Shown: piece by piece, positions 8,363 to 16,058 of the stretch | Position numbering within the stretch: position 1 is the stretch's first letter | How the letters are laid out: each line of letters opens with the position of its first letter | DNA from: Bacillus sp. (in: firmicutes) | GTDB lineage: Bacteria; Bacillota; Bacilli; Bacillales; Salisediminibacteriaceae | DNA: 38,161 nt | Direction of reading: 5' to 3' | Assembly: GCA_021208645.1 (NCBI GenBank) | Contig: JAJOJL010000164.1 | Location: forward strand, 1-38,161 | Made by a program: the position numbers and the translations under genes | Notes under the pieces: model-generated | The model's database searches: none | What the model saw: only the letters and a program-made list of their open reading frames with translations | Told to the model about the DNA's origin: nothing

Positions 8363-8467
8363 TTTACCCGCGGAATTACTGCGTTTACCCGCCGTGCGGT
8401 ACAGTTTACCCGCCGAAAATGACCATTTACCCGCGGAAACCGGAGATTTACCCGCCATTGACACAAT
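8363..8467. repeat. Array B: five 21-bp iteron-like repeats
   Basis: TTTACCCGC begins exactly at 8363, 8384, 8405, 8426 and 8447, each 21 bp from the last. The 9-mer, followed by C or G, is identical in all five, while the other 11 bases of each unit differ almost completely. Conserved cores with free spacers look like a row of protein-binding sites rather than a simple duplication. It lies between the convergent ends of the fumarase-like gene and the ABC importer operon. In one plus-strand frame (8338-8481) it reads as a 47-codon ORF with a (V/I)YP(P/R) heptad, probably by accident. Confidence 0.92.
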
Positions 8468-8517
8468 TTAGACACAACTAGCACAAGTCACAGCTGGCCT
8501 TTCAATGAACATCGCTA

Positions 8518-9129
8518 CTAACTCTGCCTAGAAGGAAACTCGATAATCCGTGTAGCTAGCCTTTTCACCAATTCCTTCTCATGACTAATGACGACGATGC
8601 CGATATTCCGTTCTCTTGCCACATTGAGCACAGCATGCCAGATTTGCGCTTGGGTAATAGCGTCGAGCATCGTTGTCATTTCATCAGCAATGAGAAACCG
8701 AGTTCCCTTTCCGAGGGCTCTTGCTACACAAAATCGTTGCAACTCTCCCCCTGATAACTCATTAGGCCAACGCTCCAACCATTCTTCATAAATCCCTAAC
8801 TTCTGAAGGAGCTCCCAGTCCAATGAGCCTCTTTCTTTAAGCATTTCTCTCATCCGCCACTTTGGATTGACTGCCTTTTCTGGGTGCTGAAAAACTAGCT
8901 GAACCGGAGAATAACCCTTAATAGATCCCAATTTTTCCCCGTCCATTTCTACTTTTCCTTCATAGGGAGTTTCATAGCCTGCTAGAAGCCTCGCCAGAGT
9001 TGTTTTCCCACAACCACTTGGCCCCATTAATCCGACGATCTCGCCTGCTTCTATAGCAAACTCAACGTTGCGAAATAGCCAGTTATTTTTCCCGTAACGA
9101 AAGGAAAGATTCGAGCCTTTAAGTTGCAT
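8518..9129 (-). CDS. ABC importer ATPase, NikE/CntF/DppF type (short)
   Basis: A 203-residue ATP-binding subunit with Walker A GPSGCGKTT (about 36-44), a Q-loop near VQLVFQHPEK, signature LSGGELQR (about 125-132), Walker B FLIADEMTTML and switch His in VVISHEKE. It is shorter than typical DppF/OppF (about 320) and lacks their C-terminal solute-domain, as NikE- or CntF-like subunits do. In Walker B the usual glutamate is kept (ADEM). Start ATG with GAGGTG upstream, overlapping the end of the previous gene by 11 bp. It is the last gene of a five-gene importer operon. Confidence 0.9.
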   Translation of the reverse strand: MQLKGSNLSFRYGKNNWLFRNVEFAIEAGEIVGLMGPSGCGKTTLARLLAGYETPYEGKVEMDGEKLGSIKGYSPVQLVFQHPEKAVNPKWRMREMLKERGSLDWELLQKLGIYEEWLERWPNELSGGELQRFCVARALGKGTRFLIADEMTTMLDAITQAQIWHAVLNVARERNIGIVVISHEKELVKRLATRIIEFPSRQS

Positions 9130-10042
9130 GGATACACCTCACCATCCCTGAGCGGAGATTCCTTACCTCTGGTACCTCCACCGTGCATTCCTCTGTCGCC
9201 TCGTTACATCTCGGAGCAAACACACATCCTATTGGTAGATTGTCTCCCTGTGGTTGTGTTCCTGGTATAGGTAAAAATTCATTTTGGGGAAGTGCCCGCC
9301 ACAATGCCTTCGAATAAGGATGACGGAGATTTTCCCCGCTACCTGAAAAATCCTCCACCGGAGCAACCTCCACCGTTGTCCCTGCATAGAAAACGGCGAT
9401 TTTATCCGCAATGGCCAAAGCAGACTGAATATCATGGGTAATAAAAAGTATCGAGCTGCCTGCTTCCTTCAGCTTCTCAAAGGAAGCCAATGCTGCCTTT
9501 ACAACAGAGTCGTCCAATCCTGGTGTTGGTTCATCAGCGATAATTAGCTTTGGCTGATCCAGTACAGCAGTAGAAACGAGAACTCGCCGGGCCATTCCTC
9601 CAGACAACTGGAAAGGAAACAAATTTTCTACCTCAGGACCTAATTGATATTTTCCCAACGTCTCAGATACCTTTGATACAACTGCCTCACCTCGGCTCGT
9701 TCCCCTCACTTGTTTGCCTATTTTCATCAATGGATCTAAGAAATTAACAGATTGGGGAATGAGGCTGATTTGTTTTCCACGCATACGTAACTGACGTGCT
9801 TCTGTCAAAGGCTCCCCTTCGAAAAGAATATCTCCTTCTACACTAGCGTTTGCTGGCAAAATACCTAATATGGCATGGGCCAACAGACTTTTGCCAGATC
9901 CACTGGACCCAACAACCGCTAGGATTTCCCCTTCTTCAATACGAAGACTAAGTTGGTGAATTACCTTCAACTGTTTTTGCCGAAATCCTTTTGCGTATTG
10001 TTGAAAGGAAATGGACAAATTAGTTACTTCCAACAGTGCCAT
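9119..10042 (-). CDS. ABC importer ATPase, DppD/NikD/CntD type
   Basis: A 307-residue ATP-binding subunit of a peptide/nickel-type importer. Walker A GSSGSGKS (about 46-53), signature LSGGMARR, Walker B LIIADEPT and switch His in FITHDIQS are intact. The C-terminus carries the family-specific extension with the cysteine pattern FAPRCN-EECTVEVPEV-RCI that in related proteins can hold an iron-sulphur cluster or structural metal. Start ATG with GGAGGG upstream; 27 bp separate it from the preceding permease gene. It would pair with the shorter ATPase downstream. Confidence 0.92.
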   Translation of the reverse strand: MALLEVTNLSISFQQYAKGFRQKQLKVIHQLSLRIEEGEILAVVGSSGSGKSLLAHAILGILPANASVEGDILFEGEPLTEARQLRMRGKQISLIPQSVNFLDPLMKIGKQVRGTSRGEAVVSKVSETLGKYQLGPEVENLFPFQLSGGMARRVLVSTAVLDQPKLIIADEPTPGLDDSVVKAALASFEKLKEAGSSILFITHDIQSALAIADKIAVFYAGTTVEVAPVEDFSGSGENLRHPYSKALWRALPQNEFLPIPGTQPQGDNLPIGCVFAPRCNEATEECTVEVPEVRNLRSGMVRCIHAT

Positions 10043-10069
10043 ATTATAGCCCTCCGATCATTTTGTGCC

Positions 10070-10942
10070 TTATTCATGTGCTTGTCGCGGGTCTAACATA
10101 GCCCGTAAGTTTTCACCAATAATATCAAAGGATCTTACGATAATTAACAAAGATAACCCTGGGAAAATAGCCAGCCACCACATTTCTGTTGACAGGTAGC
10201 GCATGGATTCTGACAGGATAATACCAATTGCCGGTTGGTGAGGAGAAAGACCCATTCCTAAAAAGGTGATGGCCGCCTCATGCAAAATAGCATGGGGAAA
10301 CAACAGAAATAATCCTACTAAAAGCTGTGGTGCAATATGGGGAAGCAAATGTTTCCTACCTATATACCAGCGTGATTTCCCCATTTTCCGGGAAATATCT
10401 ACATATTCTGATGATCGAAGCTGCATTACTTCTGCGCGAATAACACGGGTTAAGCTAGGCCAATGGGTAAGGGCAACGCCAATAACGACACCCTTTACTC
10501 CTCCACCTAAAGCGAAGGAAATTAACAACAGAGTGACTAGATGTGGCACGCTTAAAAACAAATCTACGAACCACGATATTAGACTATCTACCACTTTTCC
10601 CATGGTAGCAGCCATCATTCCGAGTACAAGGGCGATAACAACACTGATGGATGCGGCTGCTAAGCCAACGGAAATACTTAATGTAAGGCCTTTAATTGTT
10701 CTGGTAAACATATCTCTCCCTAGCCAATCGGTGCCGAACGGATGAAGTAACGATGGGCCAAGGTTGCGATTCACTAGATTACTAGCAATCCGCTCATCGA
10801 TGAGAAGAAAGCTACCAACAACGACACTCAACAGTAGCAGGACAACACTTCCTAAAACCAACAACGCCCTTTGTCTTCTGTTCCAGTTGAACGGCCATAT
10901 AGCTTGAAGCCCTTTTCCTTTTGTTTTTACAAAGCTGTTCAT
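10070..10942 (-). CDS. ABC importer permease, DppC/NikC type
   Basis: A 290-residue inner-membrane permease. The N-terminus holds the OppC_N segment with the first membrane helix (about 28-48), then the conserved LLHPFGTDWLGRDMFTR loop, then a BPD_transp_1 domain with five further hydrophobic helices. The EAA-type coupling loop appears at about 165-195 (EYVDISRKMGKSRWYIGRKHLLPH). ATG start overlaps the upstream permease stop by 4 bp (ATGA), which implies translational coupling. It forms the channel with the NikB-type permease. Confidence 0.92.
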   Translation of the reverse strand: MNSFVKTKGKGLQAIWPFNWNRRQRALLVLGSVVLLLLSVVVGSFLLIDERIASNLVNRNLGPSLLHPFGTDWLGRDMFTRTIKGLTLSISVGLAAASISVVIALVLGMMAATMGKVVDSLISWFVDLFLSVPHLVTLLLISFALGGGVKGVVIGVALTHWPSLTRVIRAEVMQLRSSEYVDISRKMGKSRWYIGRKHLLPHIAPQLLVGLFLLFPHAILHEAAITFLGMGLSPHQPAIGIILSESMRYLSTEMWWLAIFPGLSLLIIVRSFDIIGENLRAMLDPRQAHE

Positions 10943-11947
10943 AGGGCTTCCCTCTCTCTCGTCCTTGGATCAACAAAAAGATAAATAACATCTGCCAGGA
11001 AATTGCCTATAAAGACAAAGATAGCACTAAAAATAACTAATCCCATTAAAAGGGGAACATCCCCCCTCAATCCTGCTTCTACTGTCGCCTGCCCTAATCC
11101 AGGATAAGAGAAAACTTGTTCCACTAAAACAGCACCACCAAATAATTCACCGAAAGCAGCAAATTGCAACGTGATAGCAGGGAGGGCTATGTTTCTCAAA
11201 CCATGTCTCCAGATGAGAGGAAATCCCTTTTCTCCCCTTGCCCTCGCAAACATTATAAAGTCACTATTTAACACTTCAATTAACTTCTGTCTTGTGTGCA
11301 ACGCCACATTGGCTACTCCAACGATACTTAAGGTTAATGCTGGCAAAATAAAGTGTCGCAACCTGTCCACTAATGTGACCTCTTCTGCCAAAACTCCTGG
11401 AGGAACTCCTAGTCCAACTGGGAACCAGCCTAAATAAGCAGCAAAAAACAGTAATAAAAGCAGTCCCACCCAAAAGGTAGGAGTAGACGCCAAAGTATAA
11501 CAATACAATTTAATTAATCTATCAATCCACGATTCTTTTTTTACAGCGGCAATAACCCCTAGCGTAAAGCCAATCACTCCCGATAACACCCAAGCGGCAA
11601 GCATTAAGGCGATGGAAAAAACAAATTTTTCTTGAATGACATCTAAAACGGGCCGTCGGTAAATCATGGACGTCCCAAAATCCCCTTGTGCTAAGGAACT
11701 GCTCCAATGAAAAAAACTGCTCCACAGGTGTTTTATCCAATCCCCAATGCTCGGCGATTTGCTCTCGCTGCTCTGGTCCGACTCGCATCATGTCTGCCCC
11801 AATATATGCTTGAATAGGATCAACAGGAGAACTGCTTACTAACAAGAAAGTCAGAACACAGACAGCGAATAAAAGGGAAAGTAGACGGAAGGACTTCTTC
11901 AAAAGTAAAGAAGGAATCCCCCCGCCTATTGCCTTTAATCTTTCCAT
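10939..11947 (-). pseudogene. ABC importer permease, DppB/NikB type, frameshifted
   Basis: The N-terminal part starts at ATG 11947 (MERLKAIGGG) and has the first membrane helix and the family sequence RVGPEQREQIAEHWGLDKTP. The rest, in another frame from about 11710, continues with MIYRRPVLDVI, the coupling loop FIMFARARGEKGFPLIWRHGLRN and the end VDPRTRER. Removing one T from the seven-T tract (plus strand A run at 11710-11716) joins the parts as QFFHWSSSLAQGDFGTSMIYRR, exactly as in intact homologues. So one base is extra. The start overlaps the end of the binding-protein gene by 13 bp. If real, the importer is inactive; a homopolymer sequencing error is just as likely. Confidence 0.85.
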
Positions 11948-13554
11948 TTCCAGTCTGCTAGATTGTCCGTAATCGGCCAACCGTGTCCATGGGGCTGAAT
12001 TTTTTGTTTACCAATATCTAAGTTTTCGTTGACTAAATACAAGTGATTGAGATTCACAAGCCAAGCCCAAGGGGAGTCCCCCTTTTTACTAAAGCCTGTT
12101 TTCCCATCCCACTGTGCTTTTTTCCAATAGTCATTAGCCTCTTCCTCCGAAGTGGCTCCTAACGCTTTTTCAAAATAGGCATCTACCGTTTCATTAGAAT
12201 AATAACCTGGGTTATACCACTCTACGCCCATCATGTTTCCGCTATAAATATTGTACATCTCAAGGGGGTCATGGCTTCCCCAACCCATCATTACAGCATT
12301 GGAATGCATTAACTTCTCGATTTCATCCCAGCTCTTGCCTTCTACTAGAATATTAATGCCAAGTGGCTTAAGCATATCGGCAGTAGCAATGGCTAACGAT
12401 TGTCTCGTAGAGTCGCTTGCTGGATAAATGAGGGTGAATTCTGCTTTCAGATCACCTTTCACTAAAATTCCGTCACCGTTAGCCTCTTCCCATCCACCTT
12501 CTGTTAAAATAAGTTTAGCTAGCTCCATATCGTTATCAGCAATCACCGTTTGCGGGTTCCACCAAGGAAGATTATCTACGATAGAGTAAGCAGGTGCTCC
12601 TTGCCCCTCAAGCACACCTTCTACTAATGCATCTCGGTTTACAGCAAGATTAATGGCTTTTCTGATCGCCATGTCTGCTGTTACATCATTTCCAATTGGA
12701 TAACCTGCCTCTGTTTTTTCCCCAGAAGGAACAAACGGGAACATAATCCCACGGCTGTCCACACTTGGCAGTGATTTTAACGTCATCTCTGCCACTTCTT
12801 GTAAACTAAAGGACGCCGGAATAGAAGCCATGTCTACCTGTCCTGATTTAGCTGCAGCAAAAGCAGCGTCTTCGTTTAAGAATAAGAATGTGATTTTTTG
12901 AAAAAATGGTTTGTTACTGTAATAAAGAGGGTTAGCTTTTACAATCAGCTGTTGCCCCTTGTCCCATTGAACAAACGTAAATGGACCTGACCCTACAGGT
13001 TCCTGTCCATAATTATCATTATAAGCGTGCTCAGGAACAATTCCTAACGTTAATAATGACTCTATAAAAGTAGATTGAGGTTGCTTCAAATGAAATAGAA
13101 CGGAATTTGGCTCCGCTATTTCCACTCGGTCCAGTACCGTTAAATCTAGCACGGATCCGCTAACCATAGCAGTTTCATAGGTAAATTGAACATCTTTCAC
13201 CGTTAACGGTTCCCCATCGGAGAAAAACACATCGTCTCGAAGTATAACGGTCCAAACTAAACCGTCCTCACTAATATGGTAATCTGTAGCTAAATCCATG
13301 ATTATGTTCAACTCATGGTCCCGTTTTAATAATGTGCTTTGGAATAAAGGCGAACCGTAACGTCCCCATCCTGTTGTTGGATCAAATCCTGTATCTGGTT
13401 CCGAGCCAATAGCTAATATTAGTTCGTCCTTAACTTCACCCTGGGTTGCGGTTCCTTCATCTTTTGTTTCCAATGCCTCTGAAGCTTGGGAACAACCACT
13501 AAAAATTATGACAGCCATCATCAATAAAAATAACATTCCAATTCTCTGTTTCAA
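11935..13554 (-). CDS. solute-binding lipoprotein of a peptide/nickel-type ABC importer
   Basis: A protein of about 539 residues of the SBP_bac_5 family. It opens with a lipoprotein signal ending in the lipobox FSGC and a Thr/Glu-rich linker, so it is anchored outside the membrane. Family marks include DGLVWTVILRDDVFFSDGEP, VGSGPFTF and ADMLKPLGINILVEG. The end HGHGWPITDNLADWKWK recalls nickel or metallophore (NikA/CntA-like) receptors, but no metallophore synthesis genes lie nearby, so the ligand is open. Several starts are possible (GTG 13563, TTG 13557, TTG 13554); I prefer a TTG six bases beyond GAGGTGAGG. First gene of the importer operon. Confidence 0.88.
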   Translation of the reverse strand: MKQRIGMLFLLMMAVIIFSGCSQASEALETKDEGTATQGEVKDELILAIGSEPDTGFDPTTGWGRYGSPLFQSTLLKRDHELNIIMDLATDYHISEDGLVWTVILRDDVFFSDGEPLTVKDVQFTYETAMVSGSVLDLTVLDRVEIAEPNSVLFHLKQPQSTFIESLLTLGIVPEHAYNDNYGQEPVGSGPFTFVQWDKGQQLIVKANPLYYSNKPFFQKITFLFLNEDAAFAAAKSGQVDMASIPASFSLQEVAEMTLKSLPSVDSRGIMFPFVPSGEKTEAGYPIGNDVTADMAIRKAINLAVNRDALVEGVLEGQGAPAYSIVDNLPWWNPQTVIADNDMELAKLILTEGGWEEANGDGILVKGDLKAEFTLIYPASDSTRQSLAIATADMLKPLGINILVEGKSWDEIEKLMHSNAVMMGWGSHDPLEMYNIYSGNMMGVEWYNPGYYSNETVDAYFEKALGATSEEEANDYWKKAQWDGKTGFSKKGDSPWAWLVNLNHLYLVNENLDIGKQKIQPHGHGWPITDNLADWKWKD

Positions 13555-13706
13555 CAACCTCACCTCATCTACATGTTGGTTATAATTTAAAACATTTGTC
13601 TAATTTTAATATAATCTACAAAAAAGTTAATAAAAAGATAGTTTAGATAAATGACATAGATTGTTCATATGGTGCATTTATATACTTTCATGTGCTAAAA
13701 CAGTAG

Positions 13707-13741
13707 AAAAGCTAGCCATCCGTAGTGGAAGACTAGCTTTA
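13707..13741 (-). terminator. terminator of the di-heme peroxidase gene
   Basis: AAAGCTAG / CTAGCTTT stem with a 15-base loop, followed on the minus strand by TTTTC and further T-rich sequence. It lies about 40 bases after the stop of the gene at 13779 and upstream of the ABC importer. Confidence 0.75.
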
Positions 13742-13778
13742 ACTATAGGAGGAAATAAGTCAAAATGTTAGTAATGGA

Positions 13779-14839
13779 TTAATAGTTACCTGGAAGTTCT
13801 GGCTTCGAAAACATCGGTGGCTCTCCACCTAACACCTTCAAGAAAGCTAATAAATCTGCTTTTTCTTCTTCTGTTAAGTTGAGTTCAAAAATAAGAACAT
13901 CTGTGTTCGGGTGTCCATCTCCACCGCGGTTATAGAATTCAATTACTTCTTCGAGTGTTTGAATGCTTCCATCACTCATATATGGCCAAGTATGTGTGAT
14001 CCCATATAAACCTGGCGTTCTGATGGCCCCTAAATCAGTTTCATCACCAGTAACAGCAAAGCGCCCTTCATCATCTGTGTCTAAACCAACATTGTAGAAG
14101 TTATTATCTGATAAATTTTCTCCGTTGTGGCAATTTATACAACCGGCTTTTCCTGCGAAAAGGTCTAAGCCGCGAATTTCCTGATTTGTAAGGGCATCCG
14201 TTTCCCCTTTTAAGAAACTGTCGTAAGGTGTATCTTTAACAACAACCTGCCTTTGGAAGGCTGCTAATGCTTTTCCAATTGCTTCGGCTGTAATACTTTG
14301 GAATCCAGCCGCATGGAAGAGATCTTCATACCCTTCAATTCCTTGTAACTTAGGAATAAGTTCATCTAGTGACATATTCATTTCGTTCGGATCCTGAATT
14401 GGTCCTAAAGCCTGTTCTTCTAAGGAACCGGCACGGCCATCCCAGAAATTAGATGTATAAAACCCCGAATTGATAACAGTAGGTGAATTTCGCGGTCCGT
14501 CCCCGCCACCAAACATTTCAAATGTCGCTCTGCCATCTCCATACCCCAATTCCGGAATGTGGCAGCTCATACAGCTCACCTCATCGTTACCAGAAAGTCG
14601 AGGATCAAAATACAACACTTGCCCTAAATGAAGTACTTCCTCTGTCATAGGATTATTTTCTGGAACTGGAATTTCTCCTAATGGTACCAACTTGTCGTTG
14701 CTTAGCAATTTTTCTACAACCTCTGTAAGATCCTCTTCTTCGTCCCCTAACGCTTGTGCTTCATTATCGTTGTTTGAACATGCCGTAACAATAGCCCCCA
14801 AAGCTAATGCAAGTATAAGTAAAAAGAAATTTTTTTCAT
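13779..14839 (-). CDS. di-heme cytochrome c peroxidase (CcpA/MauG family), lipoprotein; signal peptide frameshifted
   Basis: Two c-type haem sites are visible, CMSCH and CINCH, about 144 residues apart, with the family segments GQVLYFDPRLSG, GPRNSPTVINSGFY and LGAIRTPGLYGITHT. Such enzymes reduce hydrogen peroxide with electrons from the respiratory chain outside the membrane. The longest frame starts at a TTG (14801) that leaves only MGAIVTAC before the lipobox cysteine, too short for a signal. An ATG at 14837-14839 with GGAGGGGG upstream would give a normal lipoprotein signal (MKKNFFLLILALALGAIV) if the following A7 tract (14830-14836) were A8. So one base is missing, by error or by slippage. 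Ends at its own terminator. Confidence 0.88.
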
Positions 14840-15037
14840 AATAATGAGTTCCCCCTCCATCATTAAATAGTAATTGTTAAAATAGTTTTCCTCCTTTGTT
14901 AGTATTATTATAATTTAGTTATTATTAAAATTAAGAAGAAGTTTGTGAAGGATTTATGAACTTTTGGAAAAATATGTATTTAGCAAGTTATGTACTATTA
15001 AAATAGTTTTAAGTTGTTTTAGGTGGTTTTGATTGAT

Positions 15038-15245
15038 TTTGAGGGGGATAGGAGGGGAATGTGACGGCTGAAGTGTCGCTACTGGTATCGCTTCGGACAA
15101 ATGGTTCGTTTTTTCAGCTCACCTGTCCGTTTCCTACCACAGCTTCGGACACGTCAGATCCTTTTCCTGCCCCACCTGTCCGTTCCTACCCTCGCTACTG
15201 ACACGTCAACATAATTTTCAGCCTCACCTGTCCGTTCCTCCCATC
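15038..15245. repeat. Array C: 52-bp tandem repeat with TGTCCG/CGGACA arms, 3 to 4 copies
   Basis: Units start at 15090, 15142 and 15194 (GCTTCGGACA, GCTTCGGACA, GCTACTGACA), exactly 52 bp apart. A degenerate unit in phase precedes them (TGTCGC at 15074). Each unit ends with CACCTGTCCGTT, so TGTCCG and CGGACA alternate in inverted orientation along the array. It lies just beyond the terminator of the PglZ operon and upstream of the peroxidase gene. The remainder of this 495-bp gap (14840-15037) is A/T rich and holds the peroxidase leader. The family recurs as array E at 26903-27110. Confidence 0.9.
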
Positions 15246-15267
15246 CACCCCTCCCACCAAAAATCAA

Positions 15268-15312
15268 CAAAACAAAAACCCCCGGCCCTTGCCGAAGCAA
15301 ATCACCGGAGGT
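15268..15312 (-). terminator. terminator of the PglZ defence operon
   Basis: Minus strand: CCTCCGG, TTGC-TTCG-GCAA inner hairpin with a stable TTCG tetraloop, CCGGGGG, then TTTTTGTTTTG. A strong two-part stem 23 bases after the last stop codon of the operon. Confidence 0.9.
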
Positions 15313-15334
15313 CACACCCCAAACCCCAAAGACA

Positions 15335-16048
15335 CTATTTCACTAAACCTACCATCCTCATATCAACGCCTTGTCGAATAACCTTAAACCGCTCCCGGCT
15401 TAATTCATCCAAGTTAATTGCCAATTGAAAAGGAAACAAAAGGGCATGATTACTTAACTGTTCCACCGGCAGTACGTCCACATCCAATGCATGAATTAAA
15501 ACGGCCGCTAGCCATTCTTTCAGACGATCATCCCTAATGATTACCTGCTTCCCTTTAGCTTGGATGTTCCGTTTTTCTGACACAATGACTTCCCATGAAC
15601 GAAGACTTGTCAAAACGGCACTGACTGCCACTTCCACCCGTCTTCTTTCACCGTACAATTCCTTCACCTTACGATTTAACTGATCGCTGGAGACTTCATC
15701 CTGCAATTTATACAGTTGCCCCAGTTCAATTGCTACATCCCGGAAAAACGGATAGGCAAGTACCGTTAAGCCCCAATGAAGGGCAATCCGCTCTTCGGGA
15801 AAAACAGAATCATACAGCTCTAATGCTTGTTTTTGCAACTCACCATGCTCGTTTTTTCCCATGAGCCATATTTTAAAAAGAATCGTCCTTGCATTTAACC
15901 GAGATTTTGCACCAGCAATATCTGACGCTAAGTATTCCTCAACCTTTTCATACAGCTCATCTCTCCGCTCCGTTCTTGGAATCTCACGAGCCATGAAGTC
16001 CAACTGATGCAATAATATTTTTTGATCAAATCCAACTGCCTTTTTCAT
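15335..16048 (-). CDS. small helical protein, BrxA-like, last gene of the PglZ operon
   Basis: A 237-residue soluble protein with no catalytic motif. The middle (about 85-115: LHWGLTVLAYPFFRDVAIELGQL) and the segment KELYGERRRVEVAVSAVLTSLRSWEVI (about 128-155) look like a helical bundle followed by a winged helix-turn-helix, as in BREX BrxA/DUF1819-type proteins, which bind DNA. The identification is tentative and rests on this pattern and on position: last gene after pglZ, as brxA is placed in type 3 BREX. Start ATG with GAGGATGATGG upstream, 10 bp after the pglZ stop. The strong terminator follows. Confidence 0.6.
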   Translation of the reverse strand: MKKAVGFDQKILLHQLDFMAREIPRTERRDELYEKVEEYLASDIAGAKSRLNARTILFKIWLMGKNEHGELQKQALELYDSVFPEERIALHWGLTVLAYPFFRDVAIELGQLYKLQDEVSSDQLNRKVKELYGERRRVEVAVSAVLTSLRSWEVIVSEKRNIQAKGKQVIIRDDRLKEWLAAVLIHALDVDVLPVEQLSNHALLFPFQLAINLDELSRERFKVIRQGVDMRMVGLVK

Positions 16049-16058
16049 GAAACAACCA

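Noticed and set aside
10266..10745. 159-codon plus-strand ORF inside the DppC-type permease gene
   Set aside because: Antisense shadow; the permease frame has all family motifs.
13602..13700. Metal-regulator operator before the importer operon
   Set aside because: Only A/T-rich sequence with weak -10-like boxes; no clear Fur, Zur, MntR or NikR-type dyad.
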